Assembly (NCBI RefSeq): GCF_024741135.1 | Contig: NZ_JANSUY010000013.1 | Coordinates: 62,001-126,000 of the forward strand | Length of the DNA: 64,000 bases | Direction of reading: 5' to 3' | Source of the DNA: Aquiflexum gelatinilyticum | GTDB lineage: Bacteria > Bacteroidota > Bacteroidia > Cytophagales > Cyclobacteriaceae | In this document: positions 25,838 through 35,494 of the stretch, in pieces | Layout of the letters: the number at the start of each line of letters is the position of its first letter | How positions within the stretch are numbered: the stretch's first letter is position 1 | The notes under the pieces: model-generated | Databases searched by the model: none | Seen by the model: the letters and a program-made list of their open reading frames with translations, nothing else | Told to the model about the DNA's origin: nothing | Program-made: the position numbers and the translations under genes

Positions 25838-26899
25838 ATGCGAACCAACGCCAATAAGAACATAATCTATTCCATTATCCTGCTGCTGTTGGTAGCGGTG
25901 GTGTACCTCTATCGTCAAAACCAACAAAAGCCCGTTGAGGAAACCGTGGTGAAAGTCACGGGAAAAGTGGTACTAAACGGGAATACGATGGGGACGACTT
26001 ACAATATTACTTACCTTGATCCAACCGAAAGGGATTTTCAGGCAAGTATAGATTCCTTGTTGACAGTTTTCAACCAATCGCTTTCCACCTATATTCCGGA
26101 TTCTGAACTCAGCAGATTTAACCAAAGTGATACACTGTATTTCAAACTGCCTTATTTCTTGCCTGTTCTCCAAAGCAGCAAAACTGTATATGAAATCACA
26201 GGTGGGGCATTTGATCCGACAGTTGGTCCTTTGGTCAACCTTTGGGGATTTGGCCCGACAGGTCCGCAACTGAAAGACAGTGTCAACATTGATGGTATGT
26301 TGGATTTGGTAGGATTCAATAAAATCACTTTTGATTCGGCAAGTGTCAGAAAATCTCAATCGGGGATGTATCTCGATTTTAGCGCGATAGCAAAAGGATA
26401 TGGTGTGGATGTCGTCGCTGAATTTTTGCAGGGAAAAGGAATAGAAAACCTTCTTGTAGAAATCGGAGGAGAATTGGTGGCAAGAGGAGTGAATGAAAAA
26501 GGTGAACTGTGGAAAGTGGGTATCAACCGTCCCGAAGAATTAGGAAGGGCAGATGATTTATTCAGCATTGTGGCTTTGCAGGATAAAGGAATGGCAACAT
26601 CCGGAAATTACAGAAATTATTATGAAGCAGGGGGAATAAAAATCTCCCATACCATCAACCCCGCCACCGGCAGACCGGTCAACCACAGCCTTTTGAGTGC
26701 GACAGTATTGGCAAAAGACTGCATGACAGCAGATGCCTATGCCACTGCGATGATGGTGATGGGAACAGAAAAAGCCATTGAACTTCAAAAAAGCAGAAAT
26801 CTATTTGAAATATTCCTGATTTACAGTGACTCTACCGGTCAGCTCAAATCCTTTGCAAGTGATGGAATCAAACCGTTTTTGTCATTTCCTCAAGATTAA
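25838..26899 (+). CDS. apbE: FAD:protein FMN transferase
   Basis: 353 residues with one N-terminal membrane anchor (IIYSIILLLLVAVVYLY), then the ApbE fold: NGNTMGTTYNITY at the start, GAFDPTVGPLVNLWGFG, YLDFSAIAKGYGVD, the flavin-binding VEIGGELVARG, and GVATSG-like GMATSGNYRNYY with HTINPATGRPVNH near the end (His and Asp residues for Mg binding). It attaches FMN to threonines of proteins such as NqrB/C outside the inner membrane. No flavoprotein target is nearby. The ATG at 25838 is chosen over a TTG 12 bases earlier. Confidence 0.93.
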   Translation: MRTNANKNIIYSIILLLLVAVVYLYRQNQQKPVEETVVKVTGKVVLNGNTMGTTYNITYLDPTERDFQASIDSLLTVFNQSLSTYIPDSELSRFNQSDTLYFKLPYFLPVLQSSKTVYEITGGAFDPTVGPLVNLWGFGPTGPQLKDSVNIDGMLDLVGFNKITFDSASVRKSQSGMYLDFSAIAKGYGVDVVAEFLQGKGIENLLVEIGGELVARGVNEKGELWKVGINRPEELGRADDLFSIVALQDKGMATSGNYRNYYEAGGIKISHTINPATGRPVNHSLLSATVLAKDCMTADAYATAMMVMGTEKAIELQKSRNLFEIFLIYSDSTGQLKSFASDGIKPFLSFPQD

Positions 26900-26986
26900 A
26901 ATAGTGACCACCCAGAAATCAACATGTATCGTTTTCTTAAAATTGAGTTCTTATTCCTGATTCAAGCCTAATTACCTTTATATCCC

Positions 26987-27769
26987 ATGACATTCAATTT
27001 CCTGATTCTTTTCTTTACTGCTTTGATTGCAGGTGGATTGGCATATTTCATTCCAAGATGGGAGGAGCGGTATTTCAAATTGGTCCTGGTATTTGCAGGC
27101 TCTTATCTATTTGCCATCACTGTTCTCCATATCCTTCCTGAACTTTTTCTCGAATCATCAGATCCAACCAAGATGGGATTTTATATCCTGTTGGGATTTT
27201 TGTTGCAGCAGATCTTGGCCTTGTTGTCCACAGGCGTAGAACATGGGCATATTCACCATCCTGATCATCAACATCATGGAATGCAGGTTGGAGTTTGGAC
27301 AATTATGATCGGATTGTTTTTGCATGCCTTTCTCGAAGGAACTTTGCTGACTGAAGACGGTTCTTTGGCAGGGCATTTACATGAACATGATGAGCACGCA
27401 GGCCACAGCCACCACCACCACGGCAGCAATAACCTGCTTTTTGGAATTCTATTGCACAAAGGGCCTGAGGCTTTTGCATTGGTCGCAGTACTGATGGCAA
27501 GCCTTAAAAAAAGATGGGTTTTTGCTTTATTGGTAGTTTTTGCTTTTGCCTCTCCTTTGGGAATGATATTGAGTAATTTTTTGTATGAAAAAAATATCCT
27601 TGGCAGGGAAGGACTTAATGTATTTTATGGGATGGTAGCAGGTGGATTTCTCCATATCTCGACTACCATCTTTTTTGAAAGCAGTCCCGACCACCGTTTT
27701 TACCTCAATAAAGTCCTGATCAGCATCTTGGCATTTGGCTTGGCTGTGGTTTTGGAAATGTTGGTCTAA
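26987..27769 (+). CDS. ZIP family divalent metal transporter
   Basis: 260 residues with about seven or eight membrane segments. Two histidine-rich loops (HGHIHHPDHQHHG and HLHEHDEHAGHSHHHHG) and the intramembrane HAFLEGTLL and ILLHKGPEAFALV motifs of ZIP transporters, where His and Glu line the metal path. It would bring Zn2+ or a similar metal into the cytoplasm. Alone between apbE and the acetate locus; no metal-responsive operator could be recognised. Confidence 0.9.
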   Translation: MTFNFLILFFTALIAGGLAYFIPRWEERYFKLVLVFAGSYLFAITVLHILPELFLESSDPTKMGFYILLGFLLQQILALLSTGVEHGHIHHPDHQHHGMQVGVWTIMIGLFLHAFLEGTLLTEDGSLAGHLHEHDEHAGHSHHHHGSNNLLFGILLHKGPEAFALVAVLMASLKKRWVFALLVVFAFASPLGMILSNFLYEKNILGREGLNVFYGMVAGGFLHISTTIFFESSPDHRFYLNKVLISILAFGLAVVLEMLV

Positions 27770-27970
27770 GGGATTGGCGATAGGGTTATCTCGCAATTTT
27801 TGAAAAGAGAGAATGTTGGATTAGAATTCTTGGGTTTTGTTTTTCCCTTGAAGTAATTTTTTGGAAGATTGAAAATTCCGATTCTTATATTGGGTCAGTT
27901 TATCGATTTTAGATTTTAACACTGAAATCATTCCATTTACTGAGTTTGACTTATCTGCCATTAACTGCCG

Positions 27971-29419
27971 ATGAAACCCGCCTATTGTGCTTTGGTTTGT
28001 TTTGTACTCATTCAAATGTCTTTTGAGGCAGTTGGACAGGATTCAGCACAGGTAGCCTACAATTCCGCCTTGGAAGATGCCAACAAAATCGATAATAGGT
28101 ATAAACCTTTGGTTTGGAATCTTGATGCAAATGGCAGCAGGTATTTCAGGTTGATTTTGTGGAATCAGATTTGGGCTAAGGCTACAGAAACCAATCCCGG
28201 CACTTTGGGGGTGGATGGCAATCCAAAAAATAGTACCGTGGATATCGGAATCCGAAGGGCAAGGATTTTGGCCTATGCGCAGGTCTCTCCTAAAATTTTG
28301 TTTTTGGCTCATTTTGGTATCAACAACCAAACTTTCACCAACGGAGGCGTTCCCGGTGGTGGCAATTCAGGAAATGCAGGAAATATTCCTGTCACAGTGG
28401 ACCCGGTCACAGGAATTGGAAACAGTTCCGGGACTTCTGCCAAAAAGCCACAAATGTTCCTCCACGATGTCTGGACAGAGTTTAAAGTTAGTAATGGCTT
28501 TTTTGTGGGAATGGGGCTGCACTATTGGAATGGTATCTCAAGACTCAGCAGTCAGGGAACATTGAATATGCTTACACCGGATGCGCCGATTTTCAACTGG
28601 CCCTTGATCGAAATGACAGATCAGTTTGCGAGGCAGTTTGGAGTGTATGCCAAAGGGCAGTTGGGAAAATGGGATTATAGAGTGGCGGTCAACAAACCTT
28701 TTTCTGTGGGCGAAGGAGGCATCTTCGAAAGTTCCCGTAACAGACCTGTGGCGGCCAATATCGTCAATGACAACTGGGCGACACAAGGCTATATCGCTTA
28801 CCAGTTTTTTGAAAAAGAAAACAACAAGCTTCCCTTTTTTGTAGGTTCCTACCTTGGGTCCAAAAAAGTCTTTAACATCGGTGGCGGATGGCACCATCAT
28901 CCGAAAGCAACAAGTTCTCAAAATCAATCCGGCCAAATCCAAAAACATGACATTGCTTTGTGGAGCATTGACAGCTTTTTGGATTTACCTCTTAGGAAGA
29001 GCAAAGGTACAGCCATAACAGTCTATGCAGTGTATTACACCTATGACTTTGGCCCAAATTATCTTCGGAATATCGGCATCATGAATGTCGGACAAGGTAG
29101 CGGAAGCACCCAAAACGGAACAGGAAATGCCCAACCTACCATCGGAACAGGAAATATTTTTTACCTTCAGACTGGTTTTTTGCTTCCGGGTAATATGTTG
29201 GGAAGAAATGGAAAACTGCAACCCTTTGGTGCTTTGACCCATAAGGATTTTGAGTATTTTGACACGGGAAGCTGGCAATATGACCTCGGCATGAATTATT
29301 TCCTGAACGGGCATCAGGCCAAAATATCATTACAATATAGCAATAGGCCTATCTTTGAAAATTACCAAAAAAGCAGCTCAGCCGGAGAATTTATACTTCA
29401 AACCCATATTTACCTATAA
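27971..29419 (+). CDS. Outer-membrane porin of the acetate locus
   Basis: 482 residues, signal peptide ending near EAVGQ at residue 23. The mature protein has porin-type strands (YFRLILWNQIWAKA, GIRRARILAYAQVSPKILFLAHFG) and ends in an aromatic strand (FILQTHIYL), as outer-membrane barrels do. Only three bases separate it from the DUF4212 gene, so it leads an operon for acetate or other short-chain acids; it probably supplies the outer-membrane pore. Glycine-rich low-complexity loop at GGNSGNAGNIP. Confidence 0.82.
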   Translation: MKPAYCALVCFVLIQMSFEAVGQDSAQVAYNSALEDANKIDNRYKPLVWNLDANGSRYFRLILWNQIWAKATETNPGTLGVDGNPKNSTVDIGIRRARILAYAQVSPKILFLAHFGINNQTFTNGGVPGGGNSGNAGNIPVTVDPVTGIGNSSGTSAKKPQMFLHDVWTEFKVSNGFFVGMGLHYWNGISRLSSQGTLNMLTPDAPIFNWPLIEMTDQFARQFGVYAKGQLGKWDYRVAVNKPFSVGEGGIFESSRNRPVAANIVNDNWATQGYIAYQFFEKENNKLPFFVGSYLGSKKVFNIGGGWHHHPKATSSQNQSGQIQKHDIALWSIDSFLDLPLRKSKGTAITVYAVYYTYDFGPNYLRNIGIMNVGQGSGSTQNGTGNAQPTIGTGNIFYLQTGFLLPGNMLGRNGKLQPFGALTHKDFEYFDTGSWQYDLGMNYFLNGHQAKISLQYSNRPIFENYQKSSSAGEFILQTHIYL

Positions 29420-29422
29420 AAC

Positions 29423-29686
29423 ATGCTTGACAACAAACAAAAAATGAAAGCTTATTGGAAAAAGAATCTCCAAACACTCTTTTTCCTTTTATTGGTTTGG
29501 TTTACGGTTTCTTTTGGATTTGGAATCCTCTTGGTCGAACAACTGAACAATTTCAAATTCGGAGGATTCAAACTGGGATTTTGGTTTGCGCAGCAGGGAT
29601 CTATCTATGCCTTTGTGATCCTGATATTCGTCTATGTCTACCGGATGAACAAGCTGGACAAGGAATTTGATGTCAATGAAAAATAA
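29423..29686 (+). CDS. DUF4212 symporter subunit
   Basis: 87 residues with two membrane helices (TLFFLLLVWFTVSFGFGILL and GSIYAFVILIFVYVY) and the family motif WFAQQGSI. DUF4212 proteins are small partners encoded just before VC_2705-type sodium:solute symporters. The gene lies 3 bases after the porin and 23 before the symporter, in a tight operon. Confidence 0.92.
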   Translation: MLDNKQKMKAYWKKNLQTLFFLLLVWFTVSFGFGILLVEQLNNFKFGGFKLGFWFAQQGSIYAFVILIFVYVYRMNKLDKEFDVNEK

Positions 29687-29709
29687 AACACCCAAAACCC
29701 AACCAAACT

Positions 29710-31395
29710 ATGGAAATTTTAACCTGGACATACATCCTTGTCGGACTTTCATTTGCGATTTATATAGGTATCGCCATCTGGACACGTGCCGGATCTACCA
29801 AAGAATTTTACGTTGCAGGGGGTGGAGTCTCCCCACTTGCCAATGGCATGGCTACAGCTGCTGATTGGATGTCTGCGGCATCTTTTATCTCTATGGCCGG
29901 CATCATTTCCTTTTCGGGATATGACGGTTCGGTTTACTTGATGGGCTGGACTGGAGGATACGTTTTACTTGCATTGCTTTTGGCTCCCTACTTAAGAAAA
30001 TTCGGAAAATTCACCGTTCCTGATTTTGTAGGCGATAGGTATTATTCTAACAAAGCGAGAGTTGTCGCTGTCGTTTGCGCACTGTTTATTTCCTTCACCT
30101 ATGTGGCAGGTCAAATGCGGGGAGTGGGAATCGTTTTCTCCCGATATCTTGAAGTGGACATCAATACCGGAGTAATCATCGGGATGTGTATCGTTTTTTT
30201 CTATGCCGTTTTGGGAGGAATGAAAGGGATCACCTATACACAAGTGGCCCAATACTGTGTATTGATTTTCGCTTATATGGTTCCGGCAATTTTCGTCTCT
30301 ATGCAGTTGACAGGAAATCCAATTCCGCAATTGGGCTTAGGAGGAACTGTTGCTGACGGGACCCCTCTCTTGGACAAACTAGATGGCGTATTGACGGAGT
30401 TGGGATTTGCGGCATACACTTCAGGAAGGAAAGAGATGGTAGACATGCTCGCCATCACACTTGCATTGATGGTCGGCACAGCTGGACTTCCCCATGTGAT
30501 TGTCAGGTTTTTTACGGTACCAAGGGTCAAGGACGCAAGGTTATCCGCAGGATATGCATTGGTTTTTATCGCTATTTTGTATACCACTGCCCCAGCAGTA
30601 GCGGCATTTGGAATTTACAATGCCATCGATACAGTTGCGGAAAAGCCTGTTGACAACCTTCCTGAATGGGTCGGGAACTGGCAAAAAACCAACCTCATTG
30701 TCGTAGAGGATAAAAACGGTGATGGTATCGTGCAGTATGTGGCAGACAAGAAAACCAATGAACTTACCATCGACAAGGACATCATGGTATTGGCAAATCC
30801 TGAGATCGCCCAACTTCCAAATTGGGTTGTCGGCCTTGTGGCAGCCGGTGCGATGGCAGCGGCACTTTCAACAGCGGCAGGCCTATTACTTGTGATTTCA
30901 ACTTCAGTTTCAAGGGATCTTTTTAGAACTTTCAGACCTGAAATGTCTGAGAAAAAAGAACTACGAATCGCTAGGATCGCGGCAGGAGGTGCTGTGGTAT
31001 TGGCTGGGTACTTTGGTGTAAATCCTCCAGGATTTGTGGCTGAGGTGGTTGCTTTTGCCTTTGGGTTGGCGGCAGCTTCATTTTTCCCGGTCATCATTAT
31101 GGGGATTTTCTCCTCCAGGATCAACAAAGAAGGAGCAATTACCGGAATGGTTTCAGGATTGGTATTTACGATGGCTTATATTATTTACTTCAAATTCATC
31201 AGTCCTGAAATGAATAATGCCGGACATTGGTGGTTTGGAATTTCACCGGAAGGAATCGGTTCATTGGGCATGCTACTCAATTTTGTGGTTTGCTATGTTG
31301 TGTCAAAAGCAACCCCGGCCCCACCACAGCATGTGCAGGATATGATCGAGGAAATCAGGATTCCAAGAGGTGCCGGTGGTGCGGTGGAGCATTGA
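29710..31395 (+). CDS. Sodium:solute symporter of the acetate permease (ActP/VC_2705) type
   Basis: 561 residues with about 13 membrane segments. Markers include FYVAGGGVSPLANGMATAADWMSAASF, given here in two parts FYVAGGGVSPL and NGMATAADWMSAASF, TVPDFVGDRYYS, and GLPHVIVRFFTVP. The insert between helices 8 and 9 (EDKNGDGIVQYVADKK) is EF-hand-like and typical of the VC_2705 subfamily. It imports acetate or similar monocarboxylates, which the next gene activates to acyl-CoA. Confidence 0.93.
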   Translation: MEILTWTYILVGLSFAIYIGIAIWTRAGSTKEFYVAGGGVSPLANGMATAADWMSAASFISMAGIISFSGYDGSVYLMGWTGGYVLLALLLAPYLRKFGKFTVPDFVGDRYYSNKARVVAVVCALFISFTYVAGQMRGVGIVFSRYLEVDINTGVIIGMCIVFFYAVLGGMKGITYTQVAQYCVLIFAYMVPAIFVSMQLTGNPIPQLGLGGTVADGTPLLDKLDGVLTELGFAAYTSGRKEMVDMLAITLALMVGTAGLPHVIVRFFTVPRVKDARLSAGYALVFIAILYTTAPAVAAFGIYNAIDTVAEKPVDNLPEWVGNWQKTNLIVVEDKNGDGIVQYVADKKTNELTIDKDIMVLANPEIAQLPNWVVGLVAAGAMAAALSTAAGLLLVISTSVSRDLFRTFRPEMSEKKELRIARIAAGGAVVLAGYFGVNPPGFVAEVVAFAFGLAAASFFPVIIMGIFSSRINKEGAITGMVSGLVFTMAYIIYFKFISPEMNNAGHWWFGISPEGIGSLGMLLNFVVCYVVSKATPAPPQHVQDMIEEIRIPRGAGGAVEH

Positions 31396-31490
31396 AATTT
31401 TGGTGAAACCCCAATTATTACACAAAAATTGAGTTTGTTAAAGGAGACTTCGTTAATTTTCAACCAACAATAACCAAAATACATACAATC

Positions 31491-33383
31491 ATGAGTGATA
31501 GGATACATACCTTGAGTGGGTACTTCTATGAATACCAAAAGTCTGTTACCGAACCGGAAAATTTCTGGGCTAGAATCGCAGACTCTTTTCACTGGAAAAA
31601 GAGATGGGACAAGGTGCTCAAATGGGATTTTGAAGGCCCAAATGTCAAATGGTTTGTCAACGGTAAACTGAATATCACTGAAAATATTTTCGAGAAAAAC
31701 CTTTTTGCCTACGGCGACAGGACCGCGATCATCTGGGAACCAAGCGAACCCGGCGAAGAGGTCAGGAAGATTACTTACAAAGAATTGTACCATCAGGTTT
31801 GTCAGTTTTCCAACGCACTCAAATCAAAAGGCATCCAAAAAGGTGACCGGGTAATCATCTATATGCCGATGATTCCAGAAGCAGCCATTGCCATGCTTGC
31901 CTGTGCGAGGATCGGTGCGATTCATTCAGTGGTTTTTGCGGGATTCAGTGCCAATGCCCTTACAGACAGAATCCATGATAGCGGTGCAAAAGCGATTTTG
32001 ACCTCAGACGGAAATTACCGCGGCAATAAAAAAATCGGCATCAAAGCCATCGTAGATGATGCTTTGGAAAAAGCCTCAGTTGAAACCGTGATCGTCTGCA
32101 AGCGTACCGGTCAGGATATTAGCATGAAAGAAGGTAGGGATTATTGGTGGCATGAGGTCATCGAAGGTGAAAAGGACAGCAACGTTGCCGAAACCATGGA
32201 CAGCGAAGATCCGCTTTTTATCCTTTATACATCTGGTTCTACCGGCAAGCCGAAAGGTGTGGTTCACAGCACTGCGGGGTATATGGTGTATACCAAATAT
32301 TCCTTTGAAAATGTGTTCCAATATTCACCCGGAGATGTGTATTGGTGTACAGCAGATATCGGTTGGATTACCGGACATTCTTACATAGTATATGGGCCAT
32401 TATTGGCCGGCGCGACGACGTTGATGTTTGAAGGTGTGCCTACTTATCCTGACCCAGGAAGGTTTTGGGCAGTTATCGAAAAGCATCAGGTCAATCAATT
32501 CTACACCGCTCCAACAGCCATCAGGGCATTGCAGGCTTATGGTACAGACCCCATTGCTCCTTACAACCTGGATTCATTGAAGGTATTGGGTTCTGTAGGC
32601 GAACCTATCAACGAGGAAGCTTGGAGGTGGTACTACAACCATATCGGACAATCCCGTTGTCCGATCGTGGATACTTGGTGGCAGACTGAGACTGGCGGTA
32701 TTTTGGTTTCGCCGATTGCAGGCATTACCCCTACCAAGCCTGCTTTTGCCACTTTGCCTCTTCCAGGCATTCAATTGGCCATTGTCGATCCTGAAGGAAA
32801 TGAGCTGACTGGAAATTCTGTGGAGGGAAATCTATGTGTCAAATTCCCTTGGCCATCCATGATACGTACCTTATGGGGAGACCATGACCGCTGCAAACAG
32901 ACGTACTTCTCAACTTACAAAGGTATGTACTTTACCGGTGACGGCGTCAAAAGAGACCATGACGGTTACTACCGAATCCTCGGTCGGGTCGATGACGTGA
33001 TCAATGTTTCCGGGCACAGAATGGGAACAGCTGAAGTAGAAAACGCCATCAACGAACATCCTTTGGTCATCGAATCTGCAGTAGTCGGATATCCACACGA
33101 TGTCAAAGGACAGGGCATCTACGCCTATGTGATCTGCGACATGTCGCATAGAACTGAAGAAAACCTCATCAACGAAATCAAGGAAACTGTCAGCAAGATC
33201 ATCGGTCCGATAGCCAAACCTGACAAAATCCAGATTGTATCGGGATTGCCCAAGACACGTTCCGGAAAAATCATGCGTAGAATACTCCGCAAGGTTGCGG
33301 AAGGAAGTACGGACAATATGGGCGATACCTCTACACTGCTCGATCCGGATGTGGTCACGAAGATTATTGAAGGAAGAAAGTAA
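31491..33383 (+). CDS. acs: Acetyl-CoA synthetase
   Basis: 630 residues, full length. AMP-forming ligase: P-loop YTSGSTGKPKGVVHS, WWQTETGG, YFTGDGVKRDHDGYY and the conserved PKTRSGKIMRR where the Lys is the usual regulatory acetylation site. It converts acetate, ATP and CoA to acetyl-CoA in the cytoplasm. Directly follows the symporter; a weak TTTG / TAATTTTC pair at 31434-31461 may provide an extra promoter. Confidence 0.97.
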   Translation: MSDRIHTLSGYFYEYQKSVTEPENFWARIADSFHWKKRWDKVLKWDFEGPNVKWFVNGKLNITENIFEKNLFAYGDRTAIIWEPSEPGEEVRKITYKELYHQVCQFSNALKSKGIQKGDRVIIYMPMIPEAAIAMLACARIGAIHSVVFAGFSANALTDRIHDSGAKAILTSDGNYRGNKKIGIKAIVDDALEKASVETVIVCKRTGQDISMKEGRDYWWHEVIEGEKDSNVAETMDSEDPLFILYTSGSTGKPKGVVHSTAGYMVYTKYSFENVFQYSPGDVYWCTADIGWITGHSYIVYGPLLAGATTLMFEGVPTYPDPGRFWAVIEKHQVNQFYTAPTAIRALQAYGTDPIAPYNLDSLKVLGSVGEPINEEAWRWYYNHIGQSRCPIVDTWWQTETGGILVSPIAGITPTKPAFATLPLPGIQLAIVDPEGNELTGNSVEGNLCVKFPWPSMIRTLWGDHDRCKQTYFSTYKGMYFTGDGVKRDHDGYYRILGRVDDVINVSGHRMGTAEVENAINEHPLVIESAVVGYPHDVKGQGIYAYVICDMSHRTEENLINEIKETVSKIIGPIAKPDKIQIVSGLPKTRSGKIMRRILRKVAEGSTDNMGDTSTLLDPDVVTKIIEGRK

Positions 33384-33546
33384 AATAAGACTTGAAATGT
33401 GAGACTTAGGACATGTGATTGGATCGATTAACAAATTAGATTTCAATTTCCTGATGGAATCTCTTTGATTAAACCAAATAAAGTCTCACATCTTGTGTTT
33501 CATGTCTTGTGTCTGATATGTGTCTCAAGTCTTGAATTTAGAATAA
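33384..33546. repeat. Word-repeat spacer (AAGTCTTG / GTCTCA words) with inverted ends
   Basis: The spacer begins with AAGACTTGAAATGTGAGACTT and ends in shuffled GTCTCACATCTTGTG, CATGTCTTGTGTCTG and GTGTCTCAAGTCTTGAA words, the reverse complement of the first block. A short copy of the same family is at 36661-36685. No gene or terminator T tract. Confidence 0.65.
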
Positions 33547-35493
33547 ATGGCCAACGTCATCGTCAACCGCGTCAAGGAATTCCTCAAAAGGTTTCCTCCT
33601 TTCACTTTTCTCAATGATGCTTCATTGGGATTGGTGGCAAAGGGCGTGGAGGTCAAATATTTTGCACAAGAAGAATATTTATTCAAACAGGGAGATCCTG
33701 CCCAGGATTTCTTTTTTGTCCTGAAAGAGGGTTCTGTCCAACTCACCGAAAACAAAGAAGGAAAAGAACGTGTAGTAGAAGTCTGCGACGAAGGGGATGT
33801 TTTTGGGGTTTTGGCATTGCTTGGCAAAAGACCCTATATCCTAAATGCCCGAGCCATTGAAGACAGTTTGATTTATGCGGTTCCCGTGGCTATTTTTGAA
33901 AAAATCCTGAACGAAAACAGCAGAGTAAGTCTCTATTTTGCTGCAGGATTTGCATCGGGGCAGGTAGTAGTCAGAACGGACCTTTCCCAATCACAAAAAG
34001 CAAGAAGGGATTTCACAGAATTGTCCAAGGACAATGGTTTGATGATTTTCAGCGGACAGTCGGATCTGAATTTTTCTATAGATGTCCTGACTTGTCCAAA
34101 AGGAACTCCAATCTCAAAGGCTGTAGAAAAAATGGCGGAAAAAGGCGTCGGGTCCATCGTGATTGTGGACCATAACCATTTTCCTCTAGGAATAATCACT
34201 GATAAGGATATACGGAATAAGCTCGTTGCCCAACAAAAAAGCTATGAAACCCCTGTAGAAGATTTGATGTCAGCTCCTGTCTTGACCAAAAGAAAGGATG
34301 CAGGTTTTGCTGAACTTTACCTTACCATGATCAAAAACAGGCTTCACCACCTGATTTTCACTGAGGATGGCAGCCTTGAAAGCAAAGTGACAGGGATCCT
34401 TTCTGACCATGATATTTTACTTTCGCAAGGAAACAGCCCAGCAGTATTGATCAATGCCCTGATGAATACTTGGGATGTGGCTGAAATGTCCAAAATCCGA
34501 AACAGGGCGGAAATGCTTTTGAAGTATTACCTGGAAAATGAGGTGGCGATGGATTTTGTGGCAAACATCATTTCTGAAATCAACGACATCATCATCCAGC
34601 GTGCTGTCCAATTGGCAGTCAAAAAACACAGCCCAAACCATCTCGAGGCTTCAAAAGTAAAATTCTGCTTTTTGTCCATGGGAAGCGAAGGCCGTGAAGA
34701 GCAACTCCTCAGAACGGATTTGGACAATTCCATTGTATTTGAAGATGTGTCAAAAGAAAAATCTGAAGAAACACAAGCATACATGCTTTTGATCGCCCAG
34801 GAAGTGATTGAAACTTTATTTGCCTGTGGATTTCAGGCCTGCCCGGCAGATATGATGGCCAACAATCCCAAATGGTGTCAGCCCATGTCGGTATGGAAAT
34901 CCTATTTTTCGGATTGGATCCTCAGTCCCAACCAACAGGCTTTGTTGAACGCCACCATTTTCTTTGACTTCAGGCCTGTATTTGGTCATAAAAAATTAGC
35001 CGAGGAACTTACCGAACATATCTATCAGGAAATTGCAGACAAAGCAATTTTTCTGAATTTCTTAGCCAAAAACGCTTTGCTCAATCCGCCTCCTTTGGGC
35101 TTTTTCCGTAATTTTTTGGTGGAAAAATCCGGGGAACAGAAGGACAAATTTGATATCAAATTACGGGCAATGATGCCTTTGGCGGATATGGCAAGGCTGT
35201 TGGTCCTCAGTCATCGGGTAGTGGGGATCAACAATACTTTCAAGCGGTTTGAGAAACTGTCCGAGCTAGAACCAAACTATACCGAACTTCTGATTGAAGC
35301 AGGTAAAGCTTATGAAATCCTGATGCGGATGCGGGCAATTGAAGGATTGAAATCAGGGAATTCGGGAAGGTATATCCATCCTGAGGACTTGGGAAAACTG
35401 CAGCGTCAGATGCTGAAAAATACTTTTGCTCCCATCGATGAGCTGCAGAAGATCATGCGGATCCGCTTTCAAATCGACTTTTTTACAGGCTGA
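33547..35493 (+). CDS. cNMP-CBS-DUF294 nucleotidyltransferase-like regulator
   Basis: 648 residues in four parts: a cyclic-nucleotide-binding fold (residues 10-135; EYLFKQGDPAQDFFFVLKEG), two CBS motifs (about 180-300; GVGSIVIVDHNHFPLGIITDKDI), the DUF294 nucleotidyltransferase-like domain with GSEGREEQLLRTDLDNSI near residue 380, and the DUF294 C-terminal helical domain. Proteins of this layout regularly stand beside acetate symporter and acs genes and are thought to sense nucleotides and modify a partner. Its stop is one base from the exonuclease start. Confidence 0.9.
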   Translation: MANVIVNRVKEFLKRFPPFTFLNDASLGLVAKGVEVKYFAQEEYLFKQGDPAQDFFFVLKEGSVQLTENKEGKERVVEVCDEGDVFGVLALLGKRPYILNARAIEDSLIYAVPVAIFEKILNENSRVSLYFAAGFASGQVVVRTDLSQSQKARRDFTELSKDNGLMIFSGQSDLNFSIDVLTCPKGTPISKAVEKMAEKGVGSIVIVDHNHFPLGIITDKDIRNKLVAQQKSYETPVEDLMSAPVLTKRKDAGFAELYLTMIKNRLHHLIFTEDGSLESKVTGILSDHDILLSQGNSPAVLINALMNTWDVAEMSKIRNRAEMLLKYYLENEVAMDFVANIISEINDIIIQRAVQLAVKKHSPNHLEASKVKFCFLSMGSEGREEQLLRTDLDNSIVFEDVSKEKSEETQAYMLLIAQEVIETLFACGFQACPADMMANNPKWCQPMSVWKSYFSDWILSPNQQALLNATIFFDFRPVFGHKKLAEELTEHIYQEIADKAIFLNFLAKNALLNPPPLGFFRNFLVEKSGEQKDKFDIKLRAMMPLADMARLLVLSHRVVGINNTFKRFEKLSELEPNYTELLIEAGKAYEILMRMRAIEGLKSGNSGRYIHPEDLGKLQRQMLKNTFAPIDELQKIMRIRFQIDFFTG

Positions 35494-35494
35494 T

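Noticed and set aside
31434-31461. Separate promoter for acs
   Set aside because: TTTG and TAATTTTC are only 16 bases apart and imperfect; mentioned in the acs entry but not listed as a feature.
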